Positions 1 to 7,349 of a DNA stretch of 64,000 bases are shown piece by piece. Below the pieces are notes generated by a model, which saw only the letters and a list, made by a program, of their open reading frames with translations, made no database searches and had not been told where the DNA came from. The DNA is from JADKFD01 sp050250665. GTDB taxonomy: Bacteria; Pseudomonadota; Gammaproteobacteria; Xanthomonadales; SZUA-5. A program made the position numbers and the translations under genes. Within the stretch, counting starts at the first letter, position 1. Every line of letters starts with the position of its first letter. The stretch spans positions 1 to 64,000 of the forward strand of contig JBFWOF010000016.1 of the NCBI GenBank assembly GCA_050250665.1. Direction: 5' to 3'.

Positions 1-127
1 CCGTGACCGATGATTTCGGAAACGCCCGGAAATCGGTCACGAGTTACCGAAATTGGCGGTCACACCTTAGCGAAACGACCGGTCACGCCTTAGCGAAATC
101 ACCGGTCACGATGGGGCGAAATACGCA
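1..127. mobile_element. End of an IS21-like insertion sequence (terminal repeat array)
   Basis: The heptamer CGGTCAC occurs at 34, 57, 80 and 103, an exact 23-bp period, each copy next to a CGAAA-type stretch. Multiple internal repeats near each tip, and tips of the form 5'-TG...CA-3', are typical of IS21-family elements. Read from the other strand the outer tip would be TGCGTATTTCGC, ending at about 127. The neighbouring PIN reading frame loses its expected protein sequence exactly there, which supports an insertion boundary. Only the end of the element lies in the window; its transposase genes would be upstream of position 1. The family is inferred from repeat layout, not from a transposase. 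Confidence 0.6.
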
Positions 128-397
128 ATCTACGCGCGACAGGCGCTTTTTTTGTTGTCGACGTGATGCGCCTGGGCCCGAGCCATGCTCCCCCAACATC
201 GCATCGGCCAACTTCTCTTCTTCGCCGCTGAGCGGGACAAAGGTCAGGCCGGAACTGATGAGGCGCTCATGGTGCTCGATGACCTCACTCACCATGAGCA
301 GCGGTGTTTCCATCGAGTAGTGCCCAAGAACTTCGCGGTCGATGCCGCCATGCACCAAGTCGAACAAGACCGAACTGTCGAGGACGAACACGCTCAC
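83..397 (-). pseudogene. PIN-domain protein, 3' end replaced by IS sequence
   Basis: The N-terminus MSVFVLDSSVLFDL has the first acidic motif of PIN-domain RNases (VLDSS), the usual toxin fold of VapC-type pairs. About 90 residues look native, up to LSRVD, where the second conserved acidic region begins. The remaining 14 residues are translated IS end and stop in the repeat array. A complete PIN protein would be longer and carry further acidic residues, so the product is probably inactive. Its start codon overlaps the end of the upstream ImmA/IrrE-type gene by 4 bp, so the two were one translational unit. The truncation is seen; the toxin role is inferred from the family. Confidence 0.6.
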
Positions 398-1473
398 GCA
401 AGGGACTCATCCAGCAGCGCCTCAAGCTGGGAGCGAGAAATGCGCAGCAGCTCACACGCCTTGCTCTCCGAGATGGCATCTTCCGCGAGCGCGCGCAGGC
501 AAAGTCGCTCCAGCCGATGCCCCTTCATCGGCTCCAACCGCTCCGGCTCGTCTCGGGAACCGTCCTTCCAGCCCTTGGCTTTGAACATTCCCCAGAACGG
601 TCCCGCCACGCTCTTCGTAATGACGCCCAGCTGGCATAACCGGATCAGGATCACCTGCAGGCTCACCTGGAAATAGCGCTTGAGATCGACCAGTTCCGCC
701 AACGTGATGTGGGTACGGTGCTGCCCGACCTTCTCGATCAACGTGGTGGCTGGCACCAGCCACGCTCCTCCGAAGCGATCTGCATAGCTCTCGCCGAGCT
801 TCTCTTCAAGATCGGAAATCCCCGGCATGACGAAGTGGGCGAGTTCGTGGGCCAGCGTGAATCGCTGCCGCTCACCGGTCGTTGCGGAGTTGACCACGAT
901 CGACGCGACACGGATGTCGCCTCCTTCAAGGCGAACGCGTGCGATCGCTTGCGAGCCGAAGACTTTCGCCGGCAATGGATGGAAGAAAACCTTGATGCCC
1001 TTCTCTTCCAGTAGCTCCACCATGTCGGGGATCGGGTCGGTCCCAAGCTCCCAGAGTGAACGAAGGCGCTCGGCGGCGCGCTCGGCGTCGGCGAGGTCCG
1101 CTGGGACCTGCTCGATGCTCGGAGGCGGAGTCCACTGTATCGACTCCAGGTTGAGCGTCTCCTCCAGATCCACATAGCGATCGATGTAGTCGACAACGGC
1201 CGCCTCAGTCGCTCTCTCGGCCTTGGCGTCGGCCTTTAGTTCCTTCCGGAAATCGAGTGCCTCCATGGCGATCCGGCGCTCGCTCAGCAGGTAGTGCGGC
1301 GACACGGACAGCGCCTGTGCAAGCGCGATGAGCACCGGCTGGCTCGGCGCCATCTCTCCACGCTCGTACTTGCCGATGGCCTGCGCCGTCACCACGCGAC
1401 TGAGCGCTCCTTCCAGATCCCGCAACGACAGGCCGGCCGCTTCACGGGCCAGCTTCAGGCGACCACCGTCCAT
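394..1473 (-). CDS. XRE-family HTH regulator fused to ImmA/IrrE metallopeptidase domain
   Basis: The 359-residue protein has an N-terminal XRE helix-turn-helix (about residues 1-65, with LKLAREAAGLSLRDLE and AIGKYERGEM) and a central zinc-protease-like domain with the HELAH motif (FTLAHELAHFV) of the COG2856/ImmA-IrrE family. A further C-terminal helical region follows. Such proteins act as antitoxin-regulators or cleave a partner repressor. I chose the ATG at 1473, since the longer frame adds 14 residues that look like promoter DNA. It is coupled by a 4-bp overlap to the PIN gene. An inverted repeat at 1494-1532 lies just upstream and may be its own operator. Loss of the PIN partner leaves this gene intact. 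Confidence 0.8.
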   Translation of the reverse strand: MDGGRLKLAREAAGLSLRDLEGALSRVVTAQAIGKYERGEMAPSQPVLIALAQALSVSPHYLLSERRIAMEALDFRKELKADAKAERATEAAVVDYIDRYVDLEETLNLESIQWTPPPSIEQVPADLADAERAAERLRSLWELGTDPIPDMVELLEEKGIKVFFHPLPAKVFGSQAIARVRLEGGDIRVASIVVNSATTGERQRFTLAHELAHFVMPGISDLEEKLGESYADRFGGAWLVPATTLIEKVGQHRTHITLAELVDLKRYFQVSLQVILIRLCQLGVITKSVAGPFWGMFKAKGWKDGSRDEPERLEPMKGHRLERLCLRALAEDAISESKACELLRISRSQLEALLDESLA

Positions 1474-1493
1474 GCTTGCGCTACTCCACGTAT

Positions 1494-1532
1494 GGTTTAC
1501 AATAATGCTAGCCACAGCTAATGGTGTAAACC
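1494..1532. promoter_or_regulatory. Candidate operator: 8-bp inverted repeat between divergent genes
   Basis: GGTTTACA (1494-1501) and its exact reverse complement TGTAAACC (1525-1532) are separated by 23 bp, in the gap between the HTH-ImmA/IrrE gene (leftward, start 1473) and the DUF2188 gene (rightward, start 1565). A perfect 8-bp dyad beside an XRE-family gene fits an autoregulatory operator, but no binding data support this. Confidence 0.4.
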
Positions 1533-1564
1533 GTGGCGATCGTCACACTAGCGGAGATCATGCA

Positions 1565-1789
1565 ATGAGCGGCAAGAATGTACACGTGGTTCCTCACCCT
1601 GAGGGATGGGCGGTCAAGAGCGAGGGCGCCGAGCGTGCGGCATCGGTCCATGACACGCAGCGCGAAGCCGAAGCGGCGGCGCGAGAGATCGCGCAACGCC
1701 GCGAATCGGAGATCCTGATCCACGGACAGGACGGCCGCATTCGGGAGCGCGACTCCTACGGGAACGATCCGTTCCCGCCCAAAGGCTGA
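1565..1789 (+). CDS. Small DUF2188-like protein
   Basis: The 74-residue protein starts MSGKNVHVVPHPEGWAVK and ends near RERDSYGNDPFPPKG. The pattern of a VVPH..GWAVK strand, a Ser/Ala-rich middle with a Q.EA...A..IA helix, and a GRIRERDSYGNDP tail is that of DUF2188 proteins. These are small soluble proteins of unknown function that are common on mobile DNA. A longer frame runs upstream through the regulator gene, so the ATG at 1565 is preferred. It lies divergent from the regulator and 82 bp before the ubiquitin-like gene on the same strand, so it may share a transcript with that cassette. Confidence 0.75.
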   Translation: MSGKNVHVVPHPEGWAVKSEGAERAASVHDTQREAEAAAREIAQRRESEILIHGQDGRIRERDSYGNDPFPPKG

Positions 1790-1871
1790 CCGGCAGTGGT
1801 CCCGGTAACTTTGGTGGCGACCCACACTGACACGTCCTTCACCTGATTCGATCACTCAATGGAGCCTGGCC

Positions 1872-2162
1872 ATGAATCCGAACATCGAACCGACCGCCAG
1901 CAGCGCGCCGACGCGTCCGCCGCCGCACACTGTCACCGTTGTCATCAACGGCCGGCCACGCCAGGTGGAAAAGGACGAACTGACGTTTCGCGAGGTCGTG
2001 GAACTGGCGTTCGATAACCCTGCCACTGGCGAGAACATCGTCTACACCGTCACCTTCAAGCGCGGCCAGGGCAACAAACCCGAGGGCACGCTGGTTGAGG
2101 GTGAAACGCTCAAGCCCAAGGAGGGCATGCTCATCAATGTCGCACGAACTGATAAGTCGTAG
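1872..2162 (+). CDS. Ubiquitin-like protein (multiubiquitin-type domain)
   Basis: This 96-residue protein has a low-complexity Pro/Thr start followed by one beta-grasp-like domain: HTVTVVINGRPRQVEKDE, then LTFREVVELAF, then EGMLINVARTDKS. It matches the single-domain form of prokaryotic multiubiquitin proteins that sit beside E1-like genes. No di-glycine tail is present; the chain ends RTDKS, so classic C-terminal activation would need processing or another chemistry. A GGAG box precedes the ATG. Its last 26 bp overlap the E1-like gene, which implies coupled translation. Family assignment rests on the sequence pattern and the E1 neighbour. Confidence 0.7.
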   Translation: MNPNIEPTASSAPTRPPPHTVTVVINGRPRQVEKDELTFREVVELAFDNPATGENIVYTVTFKRGQGNKPEGTLVEGETLKPKEGMLINVARTDKS

Positions 2163-3327
2163 TGCTGACCTCAAGGCGTTGTACGACGACGGCTTCGAGA
2201 TCAGCGTCGTCGACGGACACTTGGTCGTGTCCAACGTGCCGTACCTCAGTGGTGCTCGGGAGCCGAAGCGCGGAGTCGTGATGACCCCGCTCACGCTTGC
2301 GGGCGAAGCGACCTCAAAGCCTGGCACCCACGTCGTCCACTTTCGAGGTGAGTATCCGTGCAATCTCGACGGTTCGCCAATCGCGGCGCTACGGCATGCT
2401 TCAGGAGACTTCGAGCTGAGCCCGAATCTTCGCGCCCAGCACACCTTCTCGAACAAGCCGCCGCCGCCCGCGACCGGCTTTGATAACTACGAGGCGTTGG
2501 TTCGGAGCTATGTCAACATCATCAGCGGCCCCGCGAACGCTGTGGATCCGACAGCCACCGCGCAGACGTATCGGGTTGTCGAGTCCACCGAGGACGAGTC
2601 CGTCTTCCGGTACCTCGACACGGCGAGCAGTCGCGCCGGCATCGTCACGGCCCAGCAGGCGCTCGCTAGTCAGAATGTGGCGATCGTAGGGTTGGGAGGT
2701 ACGGGCGCCTACGTGCTGGATCAGCTCGCCAAGACACCCGTCCGAACGATTCACCTTTACGACGGCGACGATCTCATCTCGCACAACGCGTTTCGCGCTC
2801 CGGGCGCCGCTGCGGTGAGCGATCTGACCGCGCGCCCCAAAAAGGTCACGTACTTTGGAAACCTCTACGGACGTATGCGACGGAACATCGTCGAGCACCC
2901 AGTGAATGTGGATCCGTCCAATATCGACGAACTCAAGGAACTCGACTTCGTCTTCTTGTGCGTCGACAACGGCGCCGCCCGCAAGCTCATAGTCGAGGCG
3001 CTCCTCGAAGCGAAGGTCGCTTTCGTCGATGGTGGAATGGGGGTACATCAGGTCGGGCACCAACTGATGGGCATCGTCCGTGTCACCACTCACACCCCCG
3101 TGCGCCCCCCGGGCTTCGACATTCGAAAACTGATGGACCTTAGCGACGCGACGAAGGCCGATGCCTACGACACAAACATCCAAATTGCCGACTTGAACGC
3201 GCTCAACGCGATCATGATGGTCTTGCGATGGAAGAAATGGTCTGGCTTCTACGTTGACGACGAACGAGAGCACCACAGCACGTACACGACGGCGATGCAT
3301 CTATTGACCAGTGATGGCTGCCCGTGA
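2137..3327 (+). CDS. E1-like ThiF-family adenylyltransferase with DUF6791-type N-terminal domain
   Basis: This 396-residue protein should adenylate the neighbouring Ubl protein. Residues about 1-170 form a DUF6791-like domain (EISVVDGHLVVSNVPY, HVVHFRGEYPCN). The ThiF/E1 Rossmann domain follows, with the nucleotide loop VGLGGTGAYVLDQLA at about 193-207, the acidic strand end LYDGDDL, and VFLCVDNGAARK. No separate E2, E3 or JAB protease gene is in the cassette, so the N-terminal domain or a neighbour may serve in transfer. ATG 2137 is used because it lies inside the conserved start and follows a GGAGG box. The stop overlaps the next start (GTGA). Confidence 0.8.
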   Translation: MSHELISRSADLKALYDDGFEISVVDGHLVVSNVPYLSGAREPKRGVVMTPLTLAGEATSKPGTHVVHFRGEYPCNLDGSPIAALRHASGDFELSPNLRAQHTFSNKPPPPATGFDNYEALVRSYVNIISGPANAVDPTATAQTYRVVESTEDESVFRYLDTASSRAGIVTAQQALASQNVAIVGLGGTGAYVLDQLAKTPVRTIHLYDGDDLISHNAFRAPGAAAVSDLTARPKKVTYFGNLYGRMRRNIVEHPVNVDPSNIDELKELDFVFLCVDNGAARKLIVEALLEAKVAFVDGGMGVHQVGHQLMGIVRVTTHTPVRPPGFDIRKLMDLSDATKADAYDTNIQIADLNALNAIMMVLRWKKWSGFYVDDEREHHSTYTTAMHLLTSDGCP

Positions 3328-3773
3328 CGCGGCACTCAACCGTCACCCATCAGTTCGTTCACTACGTACCGGAACGCCTCGATGAAGGCGTCGTCTACGT
3401 GTCAATCGAGTACGCAACAGCTGTACATCGATGCCTATGCGGATGCGGCGAAGAGGTAGTCACACCACTTACACCGACGGACTGGGAGTTGAGTTTCGAC
3501 GGAGAGTCCGTTTCGCTCCATCCGTCAATTGGGAATTGGAACCTGCCCTGCCGTTCGCATTACTGGATCACGAAGAATCGCGTCCGGTGGGCCACCGAGT
3601 GGTCGCAGTCCGAGATTGACCTTGGGCGACGCTTCGACCGCGAAGCAAAGTCAGTGAAGTATGGTATTCCTGTGGATGAAAGTAACACGACTGTCGAGCG
3701 CCCTGAACCAGTGAATGCGTTGCCCAGTGCGCCTTGGTGGCGGCGACTATTGGAATACCGCAGACGACGTTGA
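3324..3773 (+). CDS. DUF6527 family protein, likely zinc-binding
   Basis: The 149-residue protein carries HRCLCGCGEEVVTPL, then SVSLHPSIGNWNLPCRSHY and WITKNRVRW. The cluster C-x-C-x-C plus a later C-x-x-H suggests a metal site, and the whole pattern is that of DUF6527 proteins, which are often encoded beside prokaryotic ubiquitin-like/E1 gene pairs. Its biochemical role is unknown to me. It uses a GTG start overlapping the E1 stop by 4 bp, the third link in a coupled three-gene unit. The C-terminus is Arg-rich. Confidence 0.7.
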   Translation: MTRHSTVTHQFVHYVPERLDEGVVYVSIEYATAVHRCLCGCGEEVVTPLTPTDWELSFDGESVSLHPSIGNWNLPCRSHYWITKNRVRWATEWSQSEIDLGRRFDREAKSVKYGIPVDESNTTVERPEPVNALPSAPWWRRLLEYRRRR

Positions 3774-4333
3774 AGGCACCCTGCTCGCCTAGCGCGAATC
3801 CGTGGAGCAGCGAGGCCTCAACGGGCGCCAGCATCCGCCGTAAGCTCGCAGCGCCCTCGTCTCTATATGAGTATCTCTGCGATGCCGAGCTCTGCGCTCT
3901 CGATGCGGGTGATCTGCAGCAGCGCCGCGGCGGACAGCTCCGCTATGTCCCGCTGCATCCCTTCGCCGCCGTCCACATCGAGGCCTGCCGGTCACGCCGG
4001 CGACATGGGCAAGGTGCTGCTCCTGGCCCTGCACCGCGCCCGTGACGACGGACGACTCAGCGACAAAGGCGTGTCGTGTACTGACCACCATACCCGAACG
4101 ACCGCAGTCCAAATCAACACGTTCATCACGCCACTGGGCTCATCTGGGAGGGGAGGGTTGCGTTCAAGAGTGCAAGTCCCCGTCCTCAAGGTGAGACATT
4201 CGTCGTTAATGCGCTACGGTTGCTCGCCTATCGGGATCGAGGAGCCTAGCTAACGTGCGAGTTGGGATTCGGCACTTGGACCGAGGGCAATACCTACGAC
4301 TTCACCTGGCTGGTCGATCGGAGCGATGGCGCG
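3774..4333. other. Decayed intergenic stretch between cassette and metal island
   Basis: No intact gene is visible in these 560 bp. Several overlapping frames of about 100 codons exist on both strands, but none shows a recognisable family or consistent start. The only identifiable part is the P1B-ATPase 3' remnant at 4199-4249. The stretch probably marks a recombination joint between the defence-like cassette and the metal genes. Confidence 0.5.
4199..4249 (+). pseudogene. 3' remnant of a P1B-type ATPase gene
   Basis: One frame reads FVVNALRLLAYRDRGA followed by TAG. The intact P1B-4 ATPase at 37116-39119 ends VVANALRLLAYRDRGA, and the DNA of the two tails is nearly identical over about 50 bp. 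Nothing upstream of 4199 continues the ATPase. It is best read as the scar of a deletion or recombination at the end of a lost czcP-like gene. Confidence 0.65.
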
Positions 4334-4887
4334 CTAAGCTGCACTCAAGTGCTCAATGAGGATCGAGCTGCCGAATCCGATCAACAGCAGTCCGCCGACG
4401 ATCTCGGCGCGCTTTCCGGCGATAGACCCCAATTCTCGACCCAACATGACTCCAGCGGTCACCATCAGAAAAGTCGTCGTGCCAATTGCGATCGCTATGG
4501 GCACGATGTCGACATCAATGAAAGCGAGCCCCACACCTACGGCCATGGCGTCAATGCTGGTCGCAAATCCGGTCATTGCCAGCACCCAAAAGGCGTGTCG
4601 GCTCGGTTTGGGTAGATTTTTAGTCCGGCGTAGATCATGCGGGTGCCAAGCGCGCTCAATAGAACGAAAGCGATCCAGTGATCCCAGGCGCTGACATGCT
4701 TCGCGGCGGCTAGCCCCAGTAGCCAGCCGATGATCGGCGTGAGTGCTTCGATCGTCCCGAAAATGGCACCGGTCCGCAGCGCCTCATTCCAGCGCGGCTG
4801 CTGTAGAGCAGTCCCCTTGCCGGTGGCGGCAGCGAAAGCATCAGTGGACATCGCCAGGGCAAGCAATCCAATGGCTGCGAGATTCAT
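4334..4887 (-). pseudogene. mntP: Manganese efflux pump MntP, split by a frameshift
   Basis: Two frames together give the roughly 188 residues of MntP. Frame one (4887 to about 4600) has MSTDAFAAATGKG, the first transport motif. Frame two (to 4334) has SIDAMAVGVGLAF, the repeated second motif. In the correct frame the joint would read RHAFWVLAMTGF, so one base is lost or gained near 4590-4600. The gene lies 7 bp after dmeF and was probably its operon partner. All six membrane segments are otherwise recognisable, which suggests a recent mutation or a sequencing error. Confidence 0.8.
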
Positions 4888-4894
4888 GGCGTGC

Positions 4895-5836
4895 TCACGC
4901 GACTTCCGGAATTCGATGAACTTCCACAGTCACGTGCGCAAGCTCCTCATGGATGGCCAGCGCCCGCCGAAAATAGTCTCCCTCCACGTCTGCGTGCGTC
5001 ACCACCCGGAGCGCAACAGCGTACTTCCCGCGGCCGACGCGCCATACATGGAGATCCGCGATCCGCGCGGGTATCTCGCCGGTCTCGATGACCTCACGCA
5101 CTTCTTGCACCACGGGCGCGTCCATTTCCGCGTCCAGCAACACCCGGCTGGAATCCCGCAGCAGGCCTCTGGCCCACAGCGCGACCAGCACCGCACCGAC
5201 AATGCCCATGACCGGGTCGAGCCAACTGGCGCCCCACATCTTGCCTCCGAACAGCGCAATGATCGCCAAGACCGAAGTCGCAGCATCGGCGAGTACGTGC
5301 AGGTAGGCGGAGCGCAAATTCAGATCTTGATGGTGGTCATGCGCGTGACCGTGACCATGGGGAAGGTCGTGGTGGTTGTGGCTGCCGCGAAGCAACCAGG
5401 CACACACGAGGTTTACCGCCAAGCCTACGGCTGCCAATGCAATCGCCTGATCGTATTGAATCGGTATCGGCGTGATCAGACGTGCGACTGACTGAACCGT
5501 CATCAGGCCCGCCACGCCCAACAGCAGGATGGCGCTGGTATAGCCAGCGAGAATCTCGATTTTCCAGGTCCCGAACGCAAACCGTCGATCGCTCGCAAAA
5601 TGCCGCGCACCGGCGTACGCAAACGCTGAAAGTCCCAGCGCCAGGGCATGTGAGCTCATATGCCAGCCATCCGCCAGCAACGCCATTGAGTTGAGGGCCC
5701 ACCCGCCGACGATTTCGATCACCATCATCGACGCCGTCAAGATCATTGCCCAGCGCGTGTTGCGCTCGGCCATCGGGTTGCCTTCATCGAAGGTGTGATC
5801 GTGCTTGTGTAGATCTACAGCTGCTTGCAGGCTCAT
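4895..5836 (-). CDS. dmeF: CDF-family cobalt/nickel exporter DmeF
   Basis: This 313-residue cation diffusion facilitator exports divalent metal from the cytoplasm by proton antiport. It has six predicted membrane helices, with the metal-binding pairs in NSMALLADGWHMSSH and HVLADAATS, and a His-rich cytosolic loop HGHGHAHDHHQD between helices 4 and 5 that is typical of DmeF. The C-terminal cytosolic domain ends in HVTVEVHRIPE. The start at 5836 (MSLQAAVDLHKHDH) gives a His-containing N-terminus; the longer frame runs through the operator. It is divergent from dmeR, with a clear RcnR-type operator between them. Cobalt or nickel as substrate is inferred from the DmeR pairing. Confidence 0.85.
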   Translation of the reverse strand: MSLQAAVDLHKHDHTFDEGNPMAERNTRWAMILTASMMVIEIVGGWALNSMALLADGWHMSSHALALGLSAFAYAGARHFASDRRFAFGTWKIEILAGYTSAILLLGVAGLMTVQSVARLITPIPIQYDQAIALAAVGLAVNLVCAWLLRGSHNHHDLPHGHGHAHDHHQDLNLRSAYLHVLADAATSVLAIIALFGGKMWGASWLDPVMGIVGAVLVALWARGLLRDSSRVLLDAEMDAPVVQEVREVIETGEIPARIADLHVWRVGRGKYAVALRVVTHADVEGDYFRRALAIHEELAHVTVEVHRIPEVA

Positions 5837-5854
5837 GATGGGAGTAGACTCTAG

Positions 5855-5875
5855 ATATACCCCCCCATGGTATAT
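5855..5875. promoter_or_regulatory. DmeR/RcnR-type operator
   Basis: ATATAC (5855-5860) and GTATAT (5870-5875) are exact inverted repeats flanking a run of C (CCCCCC) and ATG. A dyad around a 6-7 base G/C tract is the hallmark of operators bound by CsoR/RcnR-family tetramers. It lies in the 50-bp gap between the divergent dmeF and dmeR genes, so one site can repress both until metal binds. Confidence 0.75.
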
Positions 5876-5886
5876 GAGAACTACCG

Positions 5887-6159
5887 ATGGCACACGTTCT
5901 GCACAACAAGCACAAGCTTCTGTCCCGAGTTCGCCGAATCCAGGGGCAAACCACGGCACTCGAAAAGGCACTGATCAGCGACACCGAATGCAGTGCCGTG
6001 CTCACTCAGATCGCCGCGGTCCGCGGCGCCGTGCAGGGTCTGATGATCGAAGTTCTCGACGACCACCTGCGTGAACATCTGGCGGCCGAGGAGGACCTCG
6101 CCCTGCGCAACGAGGAGGTTGTCTTGGTGATGAGCCTGCTGCGTTCATACTTCAAGTAG
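5887..6159 (+). CDS. dmeR: CsoR/RcnR-family metal-responsive repressor DmeR
   Basis: This 90-residue all-helical repressor has the metal ligands of the RcnR subgroup at canonical positions: His3, Cys35, His60 and His64 (MAHVLHNKH, SDTECSAVL, LDDHLREHL). This ligand set binds Co(II)/Ni(II), which separates it from copper CsoR (C-H-C) and from formaldehyde FrmR. Binding metal should release the operator at 5855-5875 and induce dmeF and itself. It is transcribed away from dmeF. No signal of truncation is seen. Confidence 0.9.
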   Translation: MAHVLHNKHKLLSRVRRIQGQTTALEKALISDTECSAVLTQIAAVRGAVQGLMIEVLDDHLREHLAAEEDLALRNEEVVLVMSLLRSYFK

Positions 6160-6689
6160 GGGTAGAACAGGCGGTCGTGGCACCAGCCGCCATTTGGTTT
6201 CGTCGGTGCCGTGAGCGGACGTGGCTAGGCCGAGGCTGTCGCAAGGCAGGTGTTTGGCGGCAGGTCAGCTAGAAGCGGCCGATCGGGACGCGCAGCCCCT
6301 GCATCAACGCGTGGAAATCGCGGTTGTCCCCAGGATTCATGCAGAGACTTCGTGTCGATGGTTATCCGTCAACGCCAGCCAGCCAAACGAGCCTCGCCAT
6401 GTTGATTGAAATAGCCTTGGCCGCACGTGCGTATTTCACCGCGCGGGAGACACTAGCGTGCTCTATTTTCCGTTTTCTGAGGCCGCCCCAATGAGGCTAT
6501 CCATGTCGACCCCTTAACCAGGGTTTCCGTTCCACTGGACCTCAGACCCCTTCGCTACACGCTGATGCCGAACACGATCGGACAGGCTGTCACCTGCATT
6601 AACCGTCGAATCGCCACCTTCACTCCGGACCGCGCTATTCCTGGTCTCGCGGGTCATCTAGTCGGTGAAGTGAAAAACTGGCAGCCCGG
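6160..6689. other. Non-coding gap containing a transposon end
   Basis: These 530 bp hold no convincing gene; the frames present are short and unrelated to known families. The only clear element is the Tn3-type inverted repeat at 6452-6489. The rest may be remains of the transposon and of the host sequence it entered. Confidence 0.5.
6452..6489 (-). repeat. 38-bp terminal inverted repeat of a Tn21-subgroup Tn3-family transposon
   Basis: Read on the minus strand from 6489, the site starts GGGG, then TCAGAAAACGGAAAATA, then GAGCACGCTA. This closely follows the Tn21/Tn501-type 38-bp repeat (GGGG, TCAGAAAACGGAAAATA, AAGCACGCTAAG). The GGGG tip faces right, so the transposon body would lie to the left, covering the dmeRF/mntP module. 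No tnpA or tnpR is present in the window and no partner repeat was found, so it is a solitary relic. Confidence 0.75.
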
Positions 6690-7349
6690 TCAGGCCACGA
6701 CCGTTCGCGTCGCTACCAGGAAATCGATGCTGCCCACCAGCACTGGCAGCGCCACCTGGTGCTGCACGTCGATGAAGCCGGCGTCATTCAGAAAAAATGC
6801 CCCAAAGGTGCCGGCGGCGTGATCACGGGTGTTGGGGTAGCCGTCAAGCAAACGCACGAGATTGAACATCGCTCGCCGCCAGCGCGCCTGGGCGCGCCCA
6901 AAGTCGGCAATCACCAGCCTTCCACCTGGGCGAAGCACGCGCCGCAATTCCTGCACCGTGCGGCGTTTGGCCTCAGGCTGCAGGTGGTGGAAGAAGAGTG
7001 TGGACACGGCGATGTCGAAATGCGCGTCGGGGAAGGGTAGGGCGTCACTGAATCCGGGTACGTATTGGACGTTTACGCCAAGCTGCTTGGTTTTGACCGC
7101 AGCAAGTTTGAGGATTTTGGGATCAGCGTCTACGCCAGTCAGCGCTGCGTCGGGGTACTGCCTTGCGAGGGCGAGCATTAGTGTGCCGGTGCCGCAACCC
7201 AAATCCAGCACCCTGTCGTCTGGGTGCGCTGCTACCAAATCTACGACGCGGGCTTTCATCGTTGCGTCTCGGGTGGTCCAGGCCACGACGCGGTCGTACC
7301 ATGGCGTCAAGGCAGCGAACCGCAGCGCTGGGATGAACTCAGCTTTCAT
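6690..7349 (-). CDS. Class I SAM-dependent methyltransferase (UbiE/COQ5-like)
   Basis: The 219-residue enzyme has motif I as VLDLGCGTGTL (about residues 48-58), the acidic SAM-ribose residue in LTGVDADP, and motif post-I/II as FDIAVSTLFFHHL followed by RRVLRPGGRLVIADF. This is the typical small-molecule methyltransferase fold of the UbiE group. The substrate is not evident. Its start overlaps the end of the small membrane protein gene at 7339-7569 by 11 bp, so the two are co-transcribed. A divergent lipid enzyme is nearby, so a role on membrane components is possible but unproven. Confidence 0.8.
   Translation of the reverse strand: MKAEFIPALRFAALTPWYDRVVAWTTRDATMKARVVDLVAAHPDDRVLDLGCGTGTLMLALARQYPDAALTGVDADPKILKLAAVKTKQLGVNVQYVPGFSDALPFPDAHFDIAVSTLFFHHLQPEAKRRTVQELRRVLRPGGRLVIADFGRAQARWRRAMFNLVRLLDGYPNTRDHAAGTFGAFFLNDAGFIDVQHQVALPVLVGSIDFLVATRTVVA

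Noticed and set aside
3789..4112. 107-codon minus-strand frame in the gap after the Ub-like cassette
   Set aside because: It is Arg/His-rich, has no family and competes with other frames of similar length; more likely non-coding decayed DNA.
4141..4200. Stretch resembling a tRNA T-arm (GTTCAAGAGTGCAAGTCC)
   Set aside because: The stem does not pair with the required 5-bp/7-base geometry and no acceptor or anticodon arm can be built; not a tRNA or a clear attachment site.
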